Positions 18,051-28,092 are shown, counted from the stretch's first letter. The stretch: 64,000 nucleotides of DNA from Lentzea guizhouensis (GCF_001701025.1 NZ_CP016793.1:6572001-6636000); one strand, 5' to 3'. A program made the numbers and translations. The notes: generated by a model not told the origin, from the sequence alone.

Positions 18051-19559
18051 CTAAGTGGACGGAGTGGAGCGGGCCCACGCGAACGTGAGTTCCACGGCCC
18101 GCTTCCAGTTCGCGTACTCGGTTTCGCGGTGCACAGCGTCCATCACCGGGTTCCAGCGCGCCGCCAGGTGCCAGTTGCGCCGCAAGCCCTCCAGGTCCGG
18201 CCAGTAACCGGACGCCAGACCGGCCGCATAAGCCGCACCCAAAGACACCGTCTCGGCCACCAGCGGCCGTTGCACCGGGATATCCAGCACGTCCGAGATG
18301 AACTGCATCAGCAGGTGGTCCGCGGTCATCCCGCCGTCCACCTTCAGCACCGGCGTCGGCGCGCCCAGGTCGGCGTTCATCGCGTCGACCACCTCACGCG
18401 TCTGCCACCCGGTCGCCTCCAGCACCGCCCGCGCCAGGTGCCCCTTGTTGATGTACGACGTCAGCCCCACCACGATCCCGCGCGCCTGCGCGAGCCAGTG
18501 CGGCGCGAAGAGCCCCGAGAACGCCGGCACGATGTAACAACCGCCGTTGTCCTTCACCGTCCGCGCCAGCGTCTCGATCTCCGGCGCCGAGTGGATCAGC
18601 CCGAGGTTGTCGCGGAACCACTGCACCAACGACCCCGCGACCGCGATCGAGCCTTCCAGTGCGTACGTCGGCTCGCGACCGATCTGATAACCGATCGTCG
18701 TCAGCAACCCGTGCTTCGACTGCACGAGCTCGTTGCCGGTGTTCATCAACAAGAACCCACCGGTGCCGTAAGTGCCCTTGATCGAGCCCTTCTCGAAGCA
18801 CGTCTGCCCGAACAACGCCGCGTGCTGGTCACCCAGCGCCGCCGTGATCGAGATCCCCGGCACCACCCGCGTCGTGCGGCCCTCGATCTCCGACGACGGC
18901 CGGATCTCCGGCAGCATCGCGGCGGGCACCCCGAAGAAGTCCAGCAGCATCGGGTCCCACTGCCGGGTGCTGAGGTTCATCAGCATCGTGCGGGACGCGT
19001 TCGTCACGTCCGTGACGTGCAAGCCGCCGTTCACCCCGCCGGTGAGGTTCCAGATCAGCCAGGTGTCCATCGTCCCGAACAGCACGTCGCCACGGGACGC
19101 ACGCTCGCGCACGCCCGGCACGTTGTCCAGCAGCCACCGCAACGACGGCGCCGAGAAGTACGTCGCCAACGGCAACCCGCACCGCTCGCGGACCTCCTCG
19201 ATACCCGGCTGCTTCCCGAGCGAGGCAACGAGTTCCTCGGTCCGGATGTCCTCCCACACGATCGCGCGCCCAACGGGAACGCCGGTGTGCCGGTCCCACG
19301 CCACGAACGTCTCGCGCTGGTTCGTGATGCCCAGCGCCACCACCTGCTCCGCGGTGATCCCGGCCTGCCGCAACGCCTGCGGCATGATCCGGTCGACGTT
19401 GCGCCAGATCTCCACGGCGTCCTGCTCCACCCAGCCCGGCCGCGGGTGGTACTGCCGGTGCTCGCGCTGGGCGACCGCGACCAGCCGGGCGTTCTGGTCG
19501 AACACGATGCACCGGGTCGACGTCGTGCCCTGGTCGATCGCCATCACGAAGCGTTGCAC
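18051..19559 (-). CDS. glpK: Glycerol kinase, 502 aa
   Basis: ATP-dependent phosphorylation of glycerol to glycerol 3-phosphate. FGGY-family signatures are present: [15 protein letters not shown] at the N-terminus (phosphate 1), [45 protein letters not shown] (ATP site) and [14 protein letters not shown] near the C-terminus. Full length for GlpK. GTG at 19559 is preceded by GAAGGGG; a longer frame overlaps the iclR-like gene and is rejected. It lies 10 bp after the iclR-like gene, so probably one transcript. A second glpK sits in the divergent glpFKD operon. Confidence 0.93.
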   Translation of the reverse strand: MQRFVMAIDQGTTSTRCIVFDQNARLVAVAQREHRQYHPRPGWVEQDAVEIWRNVDRIMPQALRQAGITAEQVVALGITNQRETFVAWDRHTGVPVGRAIVWEDIRTEELVASLGKQPGIEEVRERCGLPLATYFSAPSLRWLLDNVPGVRERASRGDVLFGTMDTWLIWNLTGGVNGGLHVTDVTNASRTMLMNLSTRQWDPMLLDFFGVPAAMLPEIRPSSEIEGRTTRVVPGISITAALGDQHAALFGQTCFEKGSIKGTYGTGGFLLMNTGNELVQSKHGLLTTIGYQIGREPTYALEGSIAVAGSLVQWFRDNLGLIHSAPEIETLARTVKDNGGCYIVPAFSGLFAPHWLAQARGIVVGLTSYINKGHLARAVLEATGWQTREVVDAMNADLGAPTPVLKVDGGMTADHLLMQFISDVLDIPVQRPLVAETVSLGAAYAAGLASGYWPDLEGLRRNWHLAARWNPVMDAVHRETEYANWKRAVELTFAWARSTPST

Positions 19560-19569
19560 GCCAACCCCT

Positions 19570-20334
19570 TCAGTTCTCGTCGACCAGTGAGGTGGTGACC
19601 GCGTCCGCCGCCTGCGCGACCTGGCGCACCAGCGTCGCGCGCGGCCGTCCGGTGGAGTCGCACAGCCGGTCGGCGGCACCGGAGATGCCGATCGCGCCGA
19701 CCACCAGCCCGCCGGGGATGCGGATGGGTGCGGCGATGCTCGCCTCGCCCGGCATGTACTCCTCCGCCTCGCCGGCCCAGCCCTGCCCGCGCACCTCGGT
19801 CAGCACCCGCTCCAACGCCTGCGTGCGCACGATCGTCCGGCGCGTCAACGACGTCAGCTCACGCTTGCGCACCGCCGCCGACAGGTCCGGGTCGTAGGCG
19901 AGCAGCACCTTGCCCAGCGCGGTGGCGTGCAACGGCAGCATCGCGCCGATGCCGAGTGTCTGCACCGAGTCGTCGGGACGGAACACGTGGTGCACGACGA
20001 GCACGGCGCCGTCGTGGTGCATGCCGATCCGCACCTCCTGGCCCGACCGCGCGGCCAGCGTGTCGGCCCAGTTGATCGATCGAGAACGCAGCTCGTTCGC
20101 GTCCAGGTAGCTCGTGCCGAGGTGCAGCAGGGCGGCGCCGAGCCGGTAGCGGCCGGTCGCGGAGTCCTGCTCGACGAACTCGACCCGTTGCAGCGTACGG
20201 AGAATCCCGTGCGCGGTGCCGCGCGCGAGCCCGAGCGAGTCGGCGATTTCCGTGAGACCGTGGTGGCCCGACCCGCGGGCGAGCAGCCGCAGCACGGCTG
20301 CGGCGCGTTCGATCGACTGGATGGGTCCCGGCAC
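19570..20334 (-). CDS. IclR-family regulator, probable GylR-type glycerol repressor, 254 aa
   Basis: Winged HTH at residues 5-70 ([23 protein letters not shown]) and an IclR effector domain with [18 protein letters not shown] and the C-terminal [11 protein letters not shown]. Streptomyces GylR, an IclR protein, controls a glpF-glpK-glpD operon; here the gene is divergent from exactly that operon and co-oriented with a second glpK, so the GylR role is well supported by context. GTG start at 20334. The 243-bp region shared with glpF holds two near-identical operator-like repeats. Confidence 0.88.
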   Translation of the reverse strand: MPGPIQSIERAAAVLRLLARGSGHHGLTEIADSLGLARGTAHGILRTLQRVEFVEQDSATGRYRLGAALLHLGTSYLDANELRSRSINWADTLAARSGQEVRIGMHHDGAVLVVHHVFRPDDSVQTLGIGAMLPLHATALGKVLLAYDPDLSAAVRKRELTSLTRRTIVRTQALERVLTEVRGQGWAGEAEEYMPGEASIAAPIRIPGGLVVGAIGISGAADRLCDSTGRPRATLVRQVAQAADAVTTSLVDEN

Positions 20335-20360
20335 GCGTGAAACGTAATTGAGACGACCCG

Positions 20361-20380
20361 TGTCGGCAATGTCGAACAGC
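20361..20380. promoter_or_regulatory. GylR-type operator, copy 1
   Basis: TGTCGGCAATGTCGAACA, with imperfect dyad symmetry, is 26 bp upstream of the iclR-like start. It differs from the copy at 20469 at three positions. Placement next to the regulator suggests autoregulation. Confidence 0.6.
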
Positions 20381-20468
20381 TACGACGCCCGTCACCCCTG
20401 GTTGCGCGCCCGAAACGCCTTGTCTGCGCGCAGCGTGACCGGTCGGTCACAGATTCACCCGGTAGCGG

Positions 20469-20488
20469 TGTCGACATTGTCGAACAGC
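20469..20488. promoter_or_regulatory. GylR-type operator, copy 2
   Basis: TGTCGACATTGTCGAACA, same orientation as the copy at 20361 and 108 bp away, about 90 bp upstream of the glpF start. The half-sites TGTCGACA and TTGTCGAACA give partial dyad symmetry as in IclR-family boxes. Confidence 0.6.
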
Positions 20489-20577
20489 ACCCGTTGAGCA
20501 GGAGTGACGCGGGTCATTACGTTCCGCGGCAGTCACCACGGGGTGATCAGCCGTTCAAGGACGAATGGGAGGCCAGC

Positions 20578-21333
20578 GTGGGTCTCGGGACAGTGTTCCT
20601 CAGCGAGGTGCTCGGCACGGGCATCTTGCTGTTGCTGGGTGCGGGCGTGGTGGCCAACGTGCTGCTCGCCAAGTCGAAGGGGTTCGACGGCGGCTGGCTG
20701 TTGATCAACTTCGGCTGGGGCCTCGGTGTCTTCGCCGGTGTCTACATCGCGTATAAGTCGGGTGCGCACCTCAACCCCGCCGTCACGATCGGCATCCTGA
20801 CCAGCGGCGCGGACGAGTTCGCCCCCGGTGTGCCGGTCGGCGTGGGCTCGACGCTCGTCTACTTCGCCGGTGAGATGCTCGGCGCGTTCCTCGGTGCCGT
20901 GCTGGCGTGGCTCGCGTACAAACCGCACTTCGACGAGACGCCCGACGAGGGCCTCAAGCTCGCGGTCTTCTCCACCGGCCCGGCGATCCGCAGCTACACC
21001 TGGAACCTGGTCTGCGAGGTCATCGGCACGTTCGTCCTGGTCTTCGTGGTCCTCGCGCTGGGCAAGACCCCGACGCAGCTGGGCCCGCTGGCCGTCGCGA
21101 TGCTCGTCGTCGGCATCGGCGCCTCGCTCGGCGGTCCCACCGGCTACGCCATCAACCCGGCCCGCGACCTCGGCCCGCGCATCGCGCACGCCATCCTCCC
21201 GCTGTCCTACAAGGGCACGGACGGTGAGGCGATCGGCAAGAAGGACTCCGACTGGGGCTATTCCTGGGTGCCGGTCGTGGGCCCGGTCATCGGTGGCGCG
21301 CTCGCCGGTGTCGTCGCCTCGCTCGCGTTCTGA
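20578..21333 (+). CDS. glpF: Glycerol facilitator (aquaglyceroporin), 251 aa
   Basis: Integral membrane MIP-family channel that lets glycerol diffuse in. Six membrane spans and both NPA half-helices are present: AHLNPAVTIG and GYAINPARDLGPR. The Asp after the second NPA-R is the mark of glycerol rather than strict water channels. GTG 20578 is chosen because GGGAGG precedes it and MGLGTVFLSEVLG begins helix 1; a longer frame from 20494 lacks membrane character. First gene of glpFKD; glpK follows after 33 bp. Confidence 0.93.
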   Translation: MGLGTVFLSEVLGTGILLLLGAGVVANVLLAKSKGFDGGWLLINFGWGLGVFAGVYIAYKSGAHLNPAVTIGILTSGADEFAPGVPVGVGSTLVYFAGEMLGAFLGAVLAWLAYKPHFDETPDEGLKLAVFSTGPAIRSYTWNLVCEVIGTFVLVFVVLALGKTPTQLGPLAVAMLVVGIGASLGGPTGYAINPARDLGPRIAHAILPLSYKGTDGEAIGKKDSDWGYSWVPVVGPVIGGALAGVVASLAF

Positions 21334-21366
21334 CCGTGTTCTGACCATCCCGAAAGGACAGTTTCG

Positions 21367-22898
21367 ATGACGCAGTACGTTCTCGCCGTCGACCAGGGCA
21401 CGACCAGCACCAGGGCGATCATCTTCGACCACTCCGGCTCCATCGTCTCCGTGGGTCAGAAGGAGCACGAGCAGATCTTCCCGCGGGCCGGCTGGGTCGA
21501 GCACAACCCGGTGGAGATCTCGGAGAACACCCGGTTCGTGATCGGCCAGGCTCTTGCGAAGGCCGATCTCAACACCAGCGACATCGCCGCGGTCGGCATC
21601 ACGAACCAGCGCGAGACCGCGGTGGTGTGGGACAAGAACACCGGTCAGCCGGTCTACAACGCGATCGTCTGGCAGGACACCCGCACCCAGGCGATCGTCG
21701 ACGAGCTGGGCGAGCTGGGCGGCGGCGCCGACCGGTACAAGGCCAAGGTCGGCCTGCCGCTCGCGACCTACTTCTCCGGCCCGAAGATCCGCTGGATCCT
21801 CGACAACGTCGAGGGCGCCCGTGAGCGCGCCCGTGAGCGCGCCGAGGCCGGCGACCTGCTGTTCGGCAACACCGACACGTGGACGCTGTGGAACCTCACC
21901 GGCGGCCCCAACGGCGGCGTGCACGCCACCGACGTGACCAACGCGTCGCGCACCATGCTGATGGACCTCGACACGCTGCAGTGGGACGCCGAGATCGCCG
22001 AGGAGATGGGCATCCCGGTGTCCATGCTGCCGGAGATCAAGTCCTCCTCCGAGGTCTACGGCCACGGCGGTCCCGGCGGGATCCTCAAGGGCGTGCCGAT
22101 CGCGGGCATCCTCGGCGACCAGCAGGCCGCCACGTTCGGCCAGGCCTGCTACGAGCCCGGCACCGCGAAGAACACCTACGGCACCGGCAACTTCATGCTC
22201 CTCAACACGGGCACGGAGAAGGTCGCGTCGCAGAACGGCCTGCTCACCACGGTCTGCTACAAGATCGGCGACGAGGCCCCGGTGTACGCGCTGGAGGGCT
22301 CGATCGCGGTCACCGGCTCGCTGGTGCAGTGGCTGCGCGACAACCTCGGCATCATCGGCTCGGCGCCGGAGATCGAGACTCTGGCCGCGTCTCCGTCGAG
22401 GACAACGGTGGCGCGTACTTCGTGCCCGCGTTCTCGGGTCTCTTCGCGCCGTACTGGCGTTCCGACGCCCGTGGCGCGGTCGTGGGTCTCACCCGGTTCG
22501 TCAACAAGGGCCACCTCGCCCGCGCCGTACTGGAGGCCACGGCCTTCCAGACCCGTGAGGTGCTCGACGCGATGAACGCCGACTCCGGCGTCCCGCTGAC
22601 CGAGCTCAAGGTCGACGGCGGCATGGTCGCCAACGAGCTGCTCATGCAGTTCCAGGCCGATGTGCTGGACGTGCCGGTGATCCGCCCGGTCGTCGCCGAG
22701 ACCACCGCGCTCGGTGCCGCCTACGCCGCGGGTCTCGCGGTCGGCTACTGGTCGTCGCTGGACGAGCTGCGCGCGAACTGGTCGGAGGACAAGCGCTGGG
22801 AGCCCGCGATGGAGGGCGACGAGCGGGAACGCCAGTACCGCAACTGGAAGAAGGCCGTCACCAAGTCGTTCGACTGGGTCGACGCGGACGTTCGCTGA
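21367..22898 (+). CDS. glpK: Glycerol kinase of the glpFKD operon; one apparent frameshift
   Basis: Second GlpK, about 510 residues once repaired. N-terminal [43 protein letters not shown] and [14 protein letters not shown] are in the first frame, which then breaks at about 22385-22395. The continuation ([21 protein letters not shown] ... [16 protein letters not shown]) is in the frame one base back. The family pattern LAASVEDNGG suggests a duplicated TC dinucleotide; a one-base loss is equivalent for frame. All active-site motifs survive, so an assembly error is more likely than decay. RBS GAAAGGA precedes ATG 21367; glpD follows after 22 bp. Confidence 0.88.
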
Positions 22899-22920
22899 TT
22901 TTCTGCTGAGGGAGCTGAAG

Positions 22921-24531
22921 GTGTTCGCAAGGCTGGATCCGGCTCGACGTGCCGACTCGCTGACCGCCCTGGACAGCACGGAGTTCGACGTGCTCGTCGT
23001 CGGCGGTGGTGTGGTGGGCGCCGGTGCCGCGTTGGACGCGGCGTCGAGAGGCCTCTCGGTCGCGCTCGTCGAGGCCGACGACTGGGCGGCGGGGACGTCG
23101 AGCCGGTCCAGCAAGCTCGTCCACGGCGGGCTGCGGTACCTGGAACAGCTGGAGTTCAAGCTGGTTCGTGAGGCTCTGAAGGAACGCGGGTTGCTGCTGC
23201 GCCGGCTCGCTCCGCACCTGGTGCGGCCGGTGCCGTTCCTCTTCCCGTTGGAGAAGCAGTGGGAACGCGCGTACATCGGCGCGGGCGTGCTGCTGTACGA
23301 CTCGATCGGTGGCGCTGGTGCGGTCCCGATGCACCGGCACCTCTCTCGTAAGCGGATGGCCGAGATCGGGCCGTCGCTGAACACTTCGGCTTTCGCCGGT
23401 GCGATCCGCTACTACGACGCACAGGTGGACGACGCCCGGCTCGTCACCACGTTGGTGCGCACAGCCGCACAGCACGGTGCGACGGTGGTGTCCCGTGCGA
23501 AGGTCACGTCGTTGTTGCGTACCAACGGTCGTGTCACCGGGGCTTCGGTTCGCGACGAGCTGACCGGTGTGACGCATGTGGTGCGAGCTCGGCGAGTGAT
23601 CAGTGCGACCGGTGTGTGGACAGACTCGCTGAACTCGATGAGCCCCGGCACGCCGCCGTTCCGCGTGCGGATGTCGAAGGGCGTGCACGTTCTCGTTCCA
23701 CGGGACCGGATCCAGCTCGACGGCGGGCTGATCACGCGCACCGAGAAGAGCGTGCTGTTCGTGATCCCATGGGGCGCTCACTGGATCATCGGGACGACGG
23801 ACACCCCGTACGACGGTGATCCGGCCGACGTCTCGGCGTCTCCTTCGGATGTTTCGTACATCCTCGATCATGTCAACGCCGTGCTGAGCGACAGTTTGTC
23901 GGTTGACGATGTGGTTGGCACGTATGCGGGTCTGCGGCCGTTGCTGGACGGCGCGTCCGGCGACACCGCGAAGCTGTCGCGCGAACACGCGGTGGCCGAG
24001 CCGGAACCGGGCTTCTTCGTCATCGCGGGCGGCAAGTACACGACCTACCGCGTGATGGCCGCCGACGTCGTCAACGCCGCGGTCGCGGGCCTCGGCAAGG
24101 CCGTCGCGCCGTCGCTGACCGCGCGCCTGCCGTTGTGCGGAGCCGTTGGCCACCAAGAACTGTGGGCAGACCGGGCCCGTGTCGCCGCCGAGTCCGGTCT
24201 GTCCGCGTCCACTGTGGAACATCTGCTGCGCCGCTACGGCTCGGCGATCTCCGACGTGCTGGCGTTGATCTCCCAGGACCCGGCGCTGGCCGAGGACGTG
24301 GCGGGCCACCTGGCCGCCGAGATCGTGTACGCGGTGACGCACGAGGGAGCGCTGTCGCTCGACGACGTCCTTGCCAGGCGAACGCGAATCGCCATCGAGC
24401 ACCTCGACGGCGGCGCCTCGGTCGTGGACCGGGTGGGTGACCTGATCGCTGGTCCGCTCGGGTGGACCGGGCCCGAACGTGATGCGGCCGTGCGCGCTTA
24501 TCGGGAGAGTGCAGAGTTGGCCGCCCACTAG
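22921..24531 (+). CDS. glpD: FAD-dependent glycerol-3-phosphate dehydrogenase, 536 aa
   Basis: Oxidises glycerol 3-phosphate to dihydroxyacetone phosphate at the membrane, passing electrons to quinone. Rossmann FAD motif DVLVVGGGVVGAGAALDAA at about residues 20-38, then GTSSRSSKLVHGGLRYLE typical of GlpD, and GGKYTTYRVMA near residue 370; a C-terminal DAO_C helical domain follows. Start GTG 22921 with GAGGGAGCTGAAG ahead; the longer frame from 22714 is in the wrong frame of glpK. Last gene of the operon. Confidence 0.93.
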   Translation: MFARLDPARRADSLTALDSTEFDVLVVGGGVVGAGAALDAASRGLSVALVEADDWAAGTSSRSSKLVHGGLRYLEQLEFKLVREALKERGLLLRRLAPHLVRPVPFLFPLEKQWERAYIGAGVLLYDSIGGAGAVPMHRHLSRKRMAEIGPSLNTSAFAGAIRYYDAQVDDARLVTTLVRTAAQHGATVVSRAKVTSLLRTNGRVTGASVRDELTGVTHVVRARRVISATGVWTDSLNSMSPGTPPFRVRMSKGVHVLVPRDRIQLDGGLITRTEKSVLFVIPWGAHWIIGTTDTPYDGDPADVSASPSDVSYILDHVNAVLSDSLSVDDVVGTYAGLRPLLDGASGDTAKLSREHAVAEPEPGFFVIAGGKYTTYRVMAADVVNAAVAGLGKAVAPSLTARLPLCGAVGHQELWADRARVAAESGLSASTVEHLLRRYGSAISDVLALISQDPALAEDVAGHLAAEIVYAVTHEGALSLDDVLARRTRIAIEHLDGGASVVDRVGDLIAGPLGWTGPERDAAVRAYRESAELAAH

Positions 24532-24566
24532 GCACTCAACCGAGCACTAGGAGACGTGACGGTGCG

Positions 24567-24863
24567 ATGGACAGCACGGAGCTGATCGAGAGGTTGCGCC
24601 GCGAAGGTGGCTTCCGGATGTTGCCGTTGCTCGGCAACAGCGGGCAGGTGGCCGGCGTGCACCTGTCCCGGTTCCTCCCCGGTGGCCACCTGGACGTCAT
24701 CCAGGCCTGGGACGAGCACTGGGCGGTCTACGCCAGGCTGCCCGACGTGCTCGACTCCTCCGCACCGTTCGCGGTCCCGCTCGGGGCCAGGGCGCAGAGC
24801 GGGCCGTTCAGCCGGGTAGTCGCACCGCTGCTGCCGCTTCAGTCCGGACTAACCATGCGTTAA
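24567..24863 (+). CDS. Small uncharacterised protein, 98 aa
   Basis: Not recognised. Opens with MDSTELIERLRREGGFRML and continues with two short beta-like segments around HLDVIQAWDEHWAVYARLP. Codon third positions are GC-rich, as in neighbouring genes, which supports coding. It lies 35 bp after glpD on the same strand and 24 bp before the cellulase gene. No signal peptide or membrane span. It could be a late member of the glpFKD transcript. Confidence rests on coding character only. Confidence 0.55.
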   Translation: MDSTELIERLRREGGFRMLPLLGNSGQVAGVHLSRFLPGGHLDVIQAWDEHWAVYARLPDVLDSSAPFAVPLGARAQSGPFSRVVAPLLPLQSGLTMR

Positions 24864-24887
24864 GCGGTTCGCGCGAGGGTGTTCGGC

Positions 24888-25820
24888 ATGAAGAGAGCAC
24901 TCCTGCTGGCCCTGCTGGCGGTGGTCGCGGCGGCACCGTCCGCCCACGCCGCCAGCCCGGTCAGCCTCACCGACGGCTTCTACGTCGACCCCGACTCCAA
25001 CCCCGCCGTGTGGGTGCGCGACCACGCCGGTGACGGCCGCCAGCCCGCGATCAAGGCGAACATCTCCTCCCGGCCGATCGCGCGCTGGTTCGGCAACTGG
25101 AGCGGTGACGTGCGAACGGCCGTTTCGGCGTACGTCGGCAAGACCGGCACGAAGCTGCCCGTGCTGGTCGCCTACAACATCCCCGGCCGGGACGCGTGCG
25201 GCGGCCACTCCGGCGGCGGTGCGGGCACCCCGGAGGCGTACAAGACCTGGATCAGGTCCTTCGCCGAGGGCATCGGCACCCGCCCGGCCGTTGTGATCAT
25301 CGAGCCCGACTCGCTCGCCGACTTCAACTGCATGGACGCGGCCAAGATCGCCGAGCGCACCGCGATGATCAAGTACGCGACCGAGCAGTTCAAGGCCAAG
25401 GCACCCAACACCTGGGCGTACCTGGACGCGGGCAACGCCCAGTGGGTGCCCGCCGCGACCATGGCCGCGCGCCTGGGTGCCGCGGGCGTGCAGAACGTCC
25501 GCGGCTTCTCGATCAACGTCTCGAACTACCACACCACGGCGGCGTCGATCTCCTACGGCAACGCGGTCAACGGCTCGCTCGCCGGTGGCGCGAAGCCGTA
25601 CGTGATCGACACCAGCCGCAACGGCAACGGCCACAACGGCGAGTGGTGCAACCCCGGCGGCCGCAAGCTCGGCACGCCCCCGCGCACCGGCGGGGGAGCG
25701 GAGATGCTGCTGTGGGTGAAGGTGCCGGGTGACTCCGACGGGCGGTGCGGCAAGGCACCGGGCGTCGACGCCGGCAGGTTCGACCCACAGCTCGCGTTCG
25801 ACCTCGTGTACGGCTACTGA
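24888..25820 (+). CDS. Secreted GH6 cellulase (endoglucanase/cellobiohydrolase type), 310 aa
   Basis: Signal peptide RALLLALLAVVAAAPSAHA then a GH6 catalytic domain with no binding module. Family blocks: PVLVAYNIPGRDACGG, the catalytic region VVIIEPDSLADF near residue 136, WAYLDAGNAQW, NVRGFSINVSNY, YVIDTSRNGNG and WCNPGGRKLGTPP. GH6 enzymes hydrolyse beta-1,4-glucan with inversion. About 300 residues is the bare catalytic core size. ATG 24888 is preferred over GTG 24879 for signal-peptide form, with GAGGG 9 nt upstream. The 3' end overlaps the convergent regulator gene by 7 bp. Confidence 0.92.
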   Translation: MKRALLLALLAVVAAAPSAHAASPVSLTDGFYVDPDSNPAVWVRDHAGDGRQPAIKANISSRPIARWFGNWSGDVRTAVSAYVGKTGTKLPVLVAYNIPGRDACGGHSGGGAGTPEAYKTWIRSFAEGIGTRPAVVIIEPDSLADFNCMDAAKIAERTAMIKYATEQFKAKAPNTWAYLDAGNAQWVPAATMAARLGAAGVQNVRGFSINVSNYHTTAASISYGNAVNGSLAGGAKPYVIDTSRNGNGHNGEWCNPGGRKLGTPPRTGGGAEMLLWVKVPGDSDGRCGKAPGVDAGRFDPQLAFDLVYGY

Positions 25821-26815
25821 GCTACCCAGCCGACCAGGGCGCGCCAGGCGGGGCCGGAGAACGCGAGCTGCTCGCTCGTGTTCTTCGAGTCCCGCACGCG
25901 CGCGTCCCAGGTCAGCGAGACCTCCACGCAGTCGGTCGAGCCGTTGCCACCGCTGTAGGTGCTCTTACGCCACGTCCGGTCCTGACCATGGGGGTCCCTT
26001 CGAAGTGCGCTGATGTACTCCGCCAGCATGCTCTTCGATTGTTCTTCATCCAAGGCGATGGCATCCAGATGGCTGAACAGCTGCCGTGTGCGCGCAACTG
26101 CTACACGGTCCTGTGCGAACACCTGGACGAGATCCGACTCGCTGTAGGTGATCGCGTCGGCCTTGTCGAACTCGTACAACGTGGTCTTTCCCTGCAGTGC
26201 GATGGTCCGGAATCGATCGGGCACGATTCGCATGATGTGGGTGTTGAACAGCAGGCGCAGGTACTGGTCCTCCATGAGCTGGGCGTTGCCTAGGATCAGT
26301 TGCAACGCAAGTTCGTGGACGTAGAACAAGCACTCTGGGCGGAAAGGTCGCCGAAGGATTGTTTGCCGTTCGATGCGGAGGTTGACAAATTTCTCGACAT
26401 CCGCCGGTTCGTGGAACGCGGTGTCGGAGAGCAGTTGCCGCGCGTACTCCCGCGTCTGGAGCAGGCCGGGCGCCTTCAGGACCTCGTAGCTCGTGATCTT
26501 CGTGGCCATGGACTCGGTCATGGCCAGCGTGCGCAGGTTGGCCGGGACTTGGGCGAAGTAAGTGTCGAAGGCGTTGGCGTAGCGGCGGCGGAAGGTCTCG
26601 ATGTAGTCCAGGTCCTGGCCGCAGGCCGTGAGGAACTGGACGAGGTCCACCTCGCTCGCTCGCGCCTTGCCGTTCTCGACGTTGGAGACCTTGCTCGGAT
26701 CCCACCCCAGCTGGGTCGCGAGCGCCCTTCCCGTCATGGTCGTGTACTTTTCCCGGAGTCGGCGCAGCTCGTCGCCGAGGTCTCGGCTGTAGGCCGTAGA
26801 GGTGATCGCGGTCAT
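25814..26815 (-). CDS. XRE-DUF5753-DUF397 fusion regulator, 333 aa
   Basis: An N-terminal XRE HTH (LRRLREKYTTMTGRALATQLGWDPSKVSNVENG-type region) is followed by a DUF5753 domain with LLQTREYARQLL and FHEPADVEKFVNLRIERQ. The C-terminal ~60 residues (TWRKSTYSGGNGSTDCVEV ... VRDSKNTSEQLAFSGPAWRALVG) are a complete DUF397 domain. In most actinomycetes DUF397 is a separate small gene next to the regulator, as in the BldB/WhiJ-type pairs; here the two are fused in frame. ATG 26815 places the HTH correctly; ATG 26858-26860 is an alternative. A 13-bp palindrome lies just upstream. Confidence 0.88.
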   Translation of the reverse strand: MTAITSTAYSRDLGDELRRLREKYTTMTGRALATQLGWDPSKVSNVENGKARASEVDLVQFLTACGQDLDYIETFRRRYANAFDTYFAQVPANLRTLAMTESMATKITSYEVLKAPGLLQTREYARQLLSDTAFHEPADVEKFVNLRIERQTILRRPFRPECLFYVHELALQLILGNAQLMEDQYLRLLFNTHIMRIVPDRFRTIALQGKTTLYEFDKADAITYSESDLVQVFAQDRVAVARTRQLFSHLDAIALDEEQSKSMLAEYISALRRDPHGQDRTWRKSTYSGGNGSTDCVEVSLTWDARVRDSKNTSEQLAFSGPAWRALVGWVAQ

Positions 26816-26838
26816 GCCAAATACGCTATGGCTTGTTT

Positions 26839-26851
26839 TTACTTCAAGTAA
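26839..26851. promoter_or_regulatory. 13-bp palindrome upstream of the XRE fusion gene
   Basis: TTACTTCAAGTAA is a perfect dyad with a central C, 24 bp upstream of ATG 26815 in a locally AT-rich stretch. Position and symmetry suit an autoregulatory operator or a -10-overlapping site. Confidence 0.45.
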
Positions 26852-26878
26852 TAGCCTCATTCGGGTGAAAATAATGGC

Positions 26879-28072
26879 TTAGCTCTGGAGCCATGCTTTC
26901 GCCGCGACCACTAGTGCGTCGACGCCCGTTTTCACCGTTGGTTCGACATCGGGTGCAAACGCCGGTGAGTGGTTCATAGGCACAGGGCCGGGCGTGCGCG
27001 CGTTGAAGTCAATACCGCCGAAGAACCAGAACACGGTCGGTACACCAGCCGCGGTGCCGAACTCGCCGACGTCCTCGCTGGCGTTCACGACCGCGTTGGG
27101 GATCAACCGCTCAGTGCCGAAATGCTCCGTGAACGCGGCCACGGTCCGTGCGGTCGCATCGGGGTCCGACACCAACGGTGGCATGGCGTCCCGCCACTCG
27201 AACTCCGGCTCACGCGGTGCGCCGGACGCAGCAGCTTCGGCGCGCACGATCCGTTCGATGGCATCGCGGATGATGCCGCTCGTGTGGTCGCTGAACGTCC
27301 GGATGTTGATACCGAGCTCGGCGGTGTCCGGGATGATGTTCTCCTTGGTGCCCGCGTGGATCTGCCCCACCGTGACCACCGCACGCTCGCTAGGGGAAAC
27401 CTCGCGCGACACGATGCCTTGCAACCGCACGACGACATGCGCGGCCATCAGCACCGGATCAACAGCGGTCTCCGGCGACGACCCATGCCCACCACGCCCG
27501 TGAAGCGTCACATTCACCGTGTTGCTGGCGGCCATCAACGGCCCGCTGCCGTGCGCGAGAAAACCGGCGGGCAACGGCCCCACGTGCTGGGCGAGCACCA
27601 CGTCCGGCCTGCCGAACCGGTCGAACAGGCCGTCGGCGACCATGTTCCGCGCGCCGCATCCGAGCTCCTCGGCGGGCTGACCGACCACGAGCAAAGTGCC
27701 GGACCACTGGTCACGGCTGTTCGCCAGCTCTTCGGCCGCACCGATCAGACAGGTGACATGCATGTCGTGCCCACACGCATGCGCCACGGGCTGTTCGTCA
27801 CCGTTGGCGTCCACCGCGCGCGCCGTGCTGGCATAGGGCAGACCGGTCTCTTCACGCACCGGCAACGCGTCCATGTCGGCGCGTAGCAGGACCGTGGGCC
27901 CCTCACCGTTGCGCAGCACGCCGACGACACCGGTGCCACCGACCTCGGTCGTGACTTCATAGCCCAGCGGACGCAGGGCGTCGGCGAGGACTCCGGCGGT
28001 GCGGAACTCCTGCAACGACAGTTCGGGGTGCTGGTGCAGGTCGCGGTAGAGCGCGGCGAGGTCGAGGGTCAC
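26879..28072 (-). CDS. M20-family amidohydrolase (N-acyl-amino-acid type), 397 aa
   Basis: Zinc/manganese-dependent amidohydrolase of the hippurate hydrolase/IAA-amino acid hydrolase group. Visible metal motifs: LLRADMDALPV, HACGHDMHV, QPAEELGCGARNMV and the C-terminal MNHSPAFAPD. A dimerisation lid domain is inserted at about residues 180-290 (GRGGHGSSPETAVDP). Length is standard. GTG start at 28072. It is followed on the same strand by nothing closer than the XRE gene. Physiological substrate unknown. Confidence 0.9.
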   Translation of the reverse strand: MTLDLAALYRDLHQHPELSLQEFRTAGVLADALRPLGYEVTTEVGGTGVVGVLRNGEGPTVLLRADMDALPVREETGLPYASTARAVDANGDEQPVAHACGHDMHVTCLIGAAEELANSRDQWSGTLLVVGQPAEELGCGARNMVADGLFDRFGRPDVVLAQHVGPLPAGFLAHGSGPLMAASNTVNVTLHGRGGHGSSPETAVDPVLMAAHVVVRLQGIVSREVSPSERAVVTVGQIHAGTKENIIPDTAELGINIRTFSDHTSGIIRDAIERIVRAEAAASGAPREPEFEWRDAMPPLVSDPDATARTVAAFTEHFGTERLIPNAVVNASEDVGEFGTAAGVPTVFWFFGGIDFNARTPGPVPMNHSPAFAPDVEPTVKTGVDALVVAAKAWLQS

Positions 28073-28092
28073 CCGACAGTTCTAGCCGAGAA

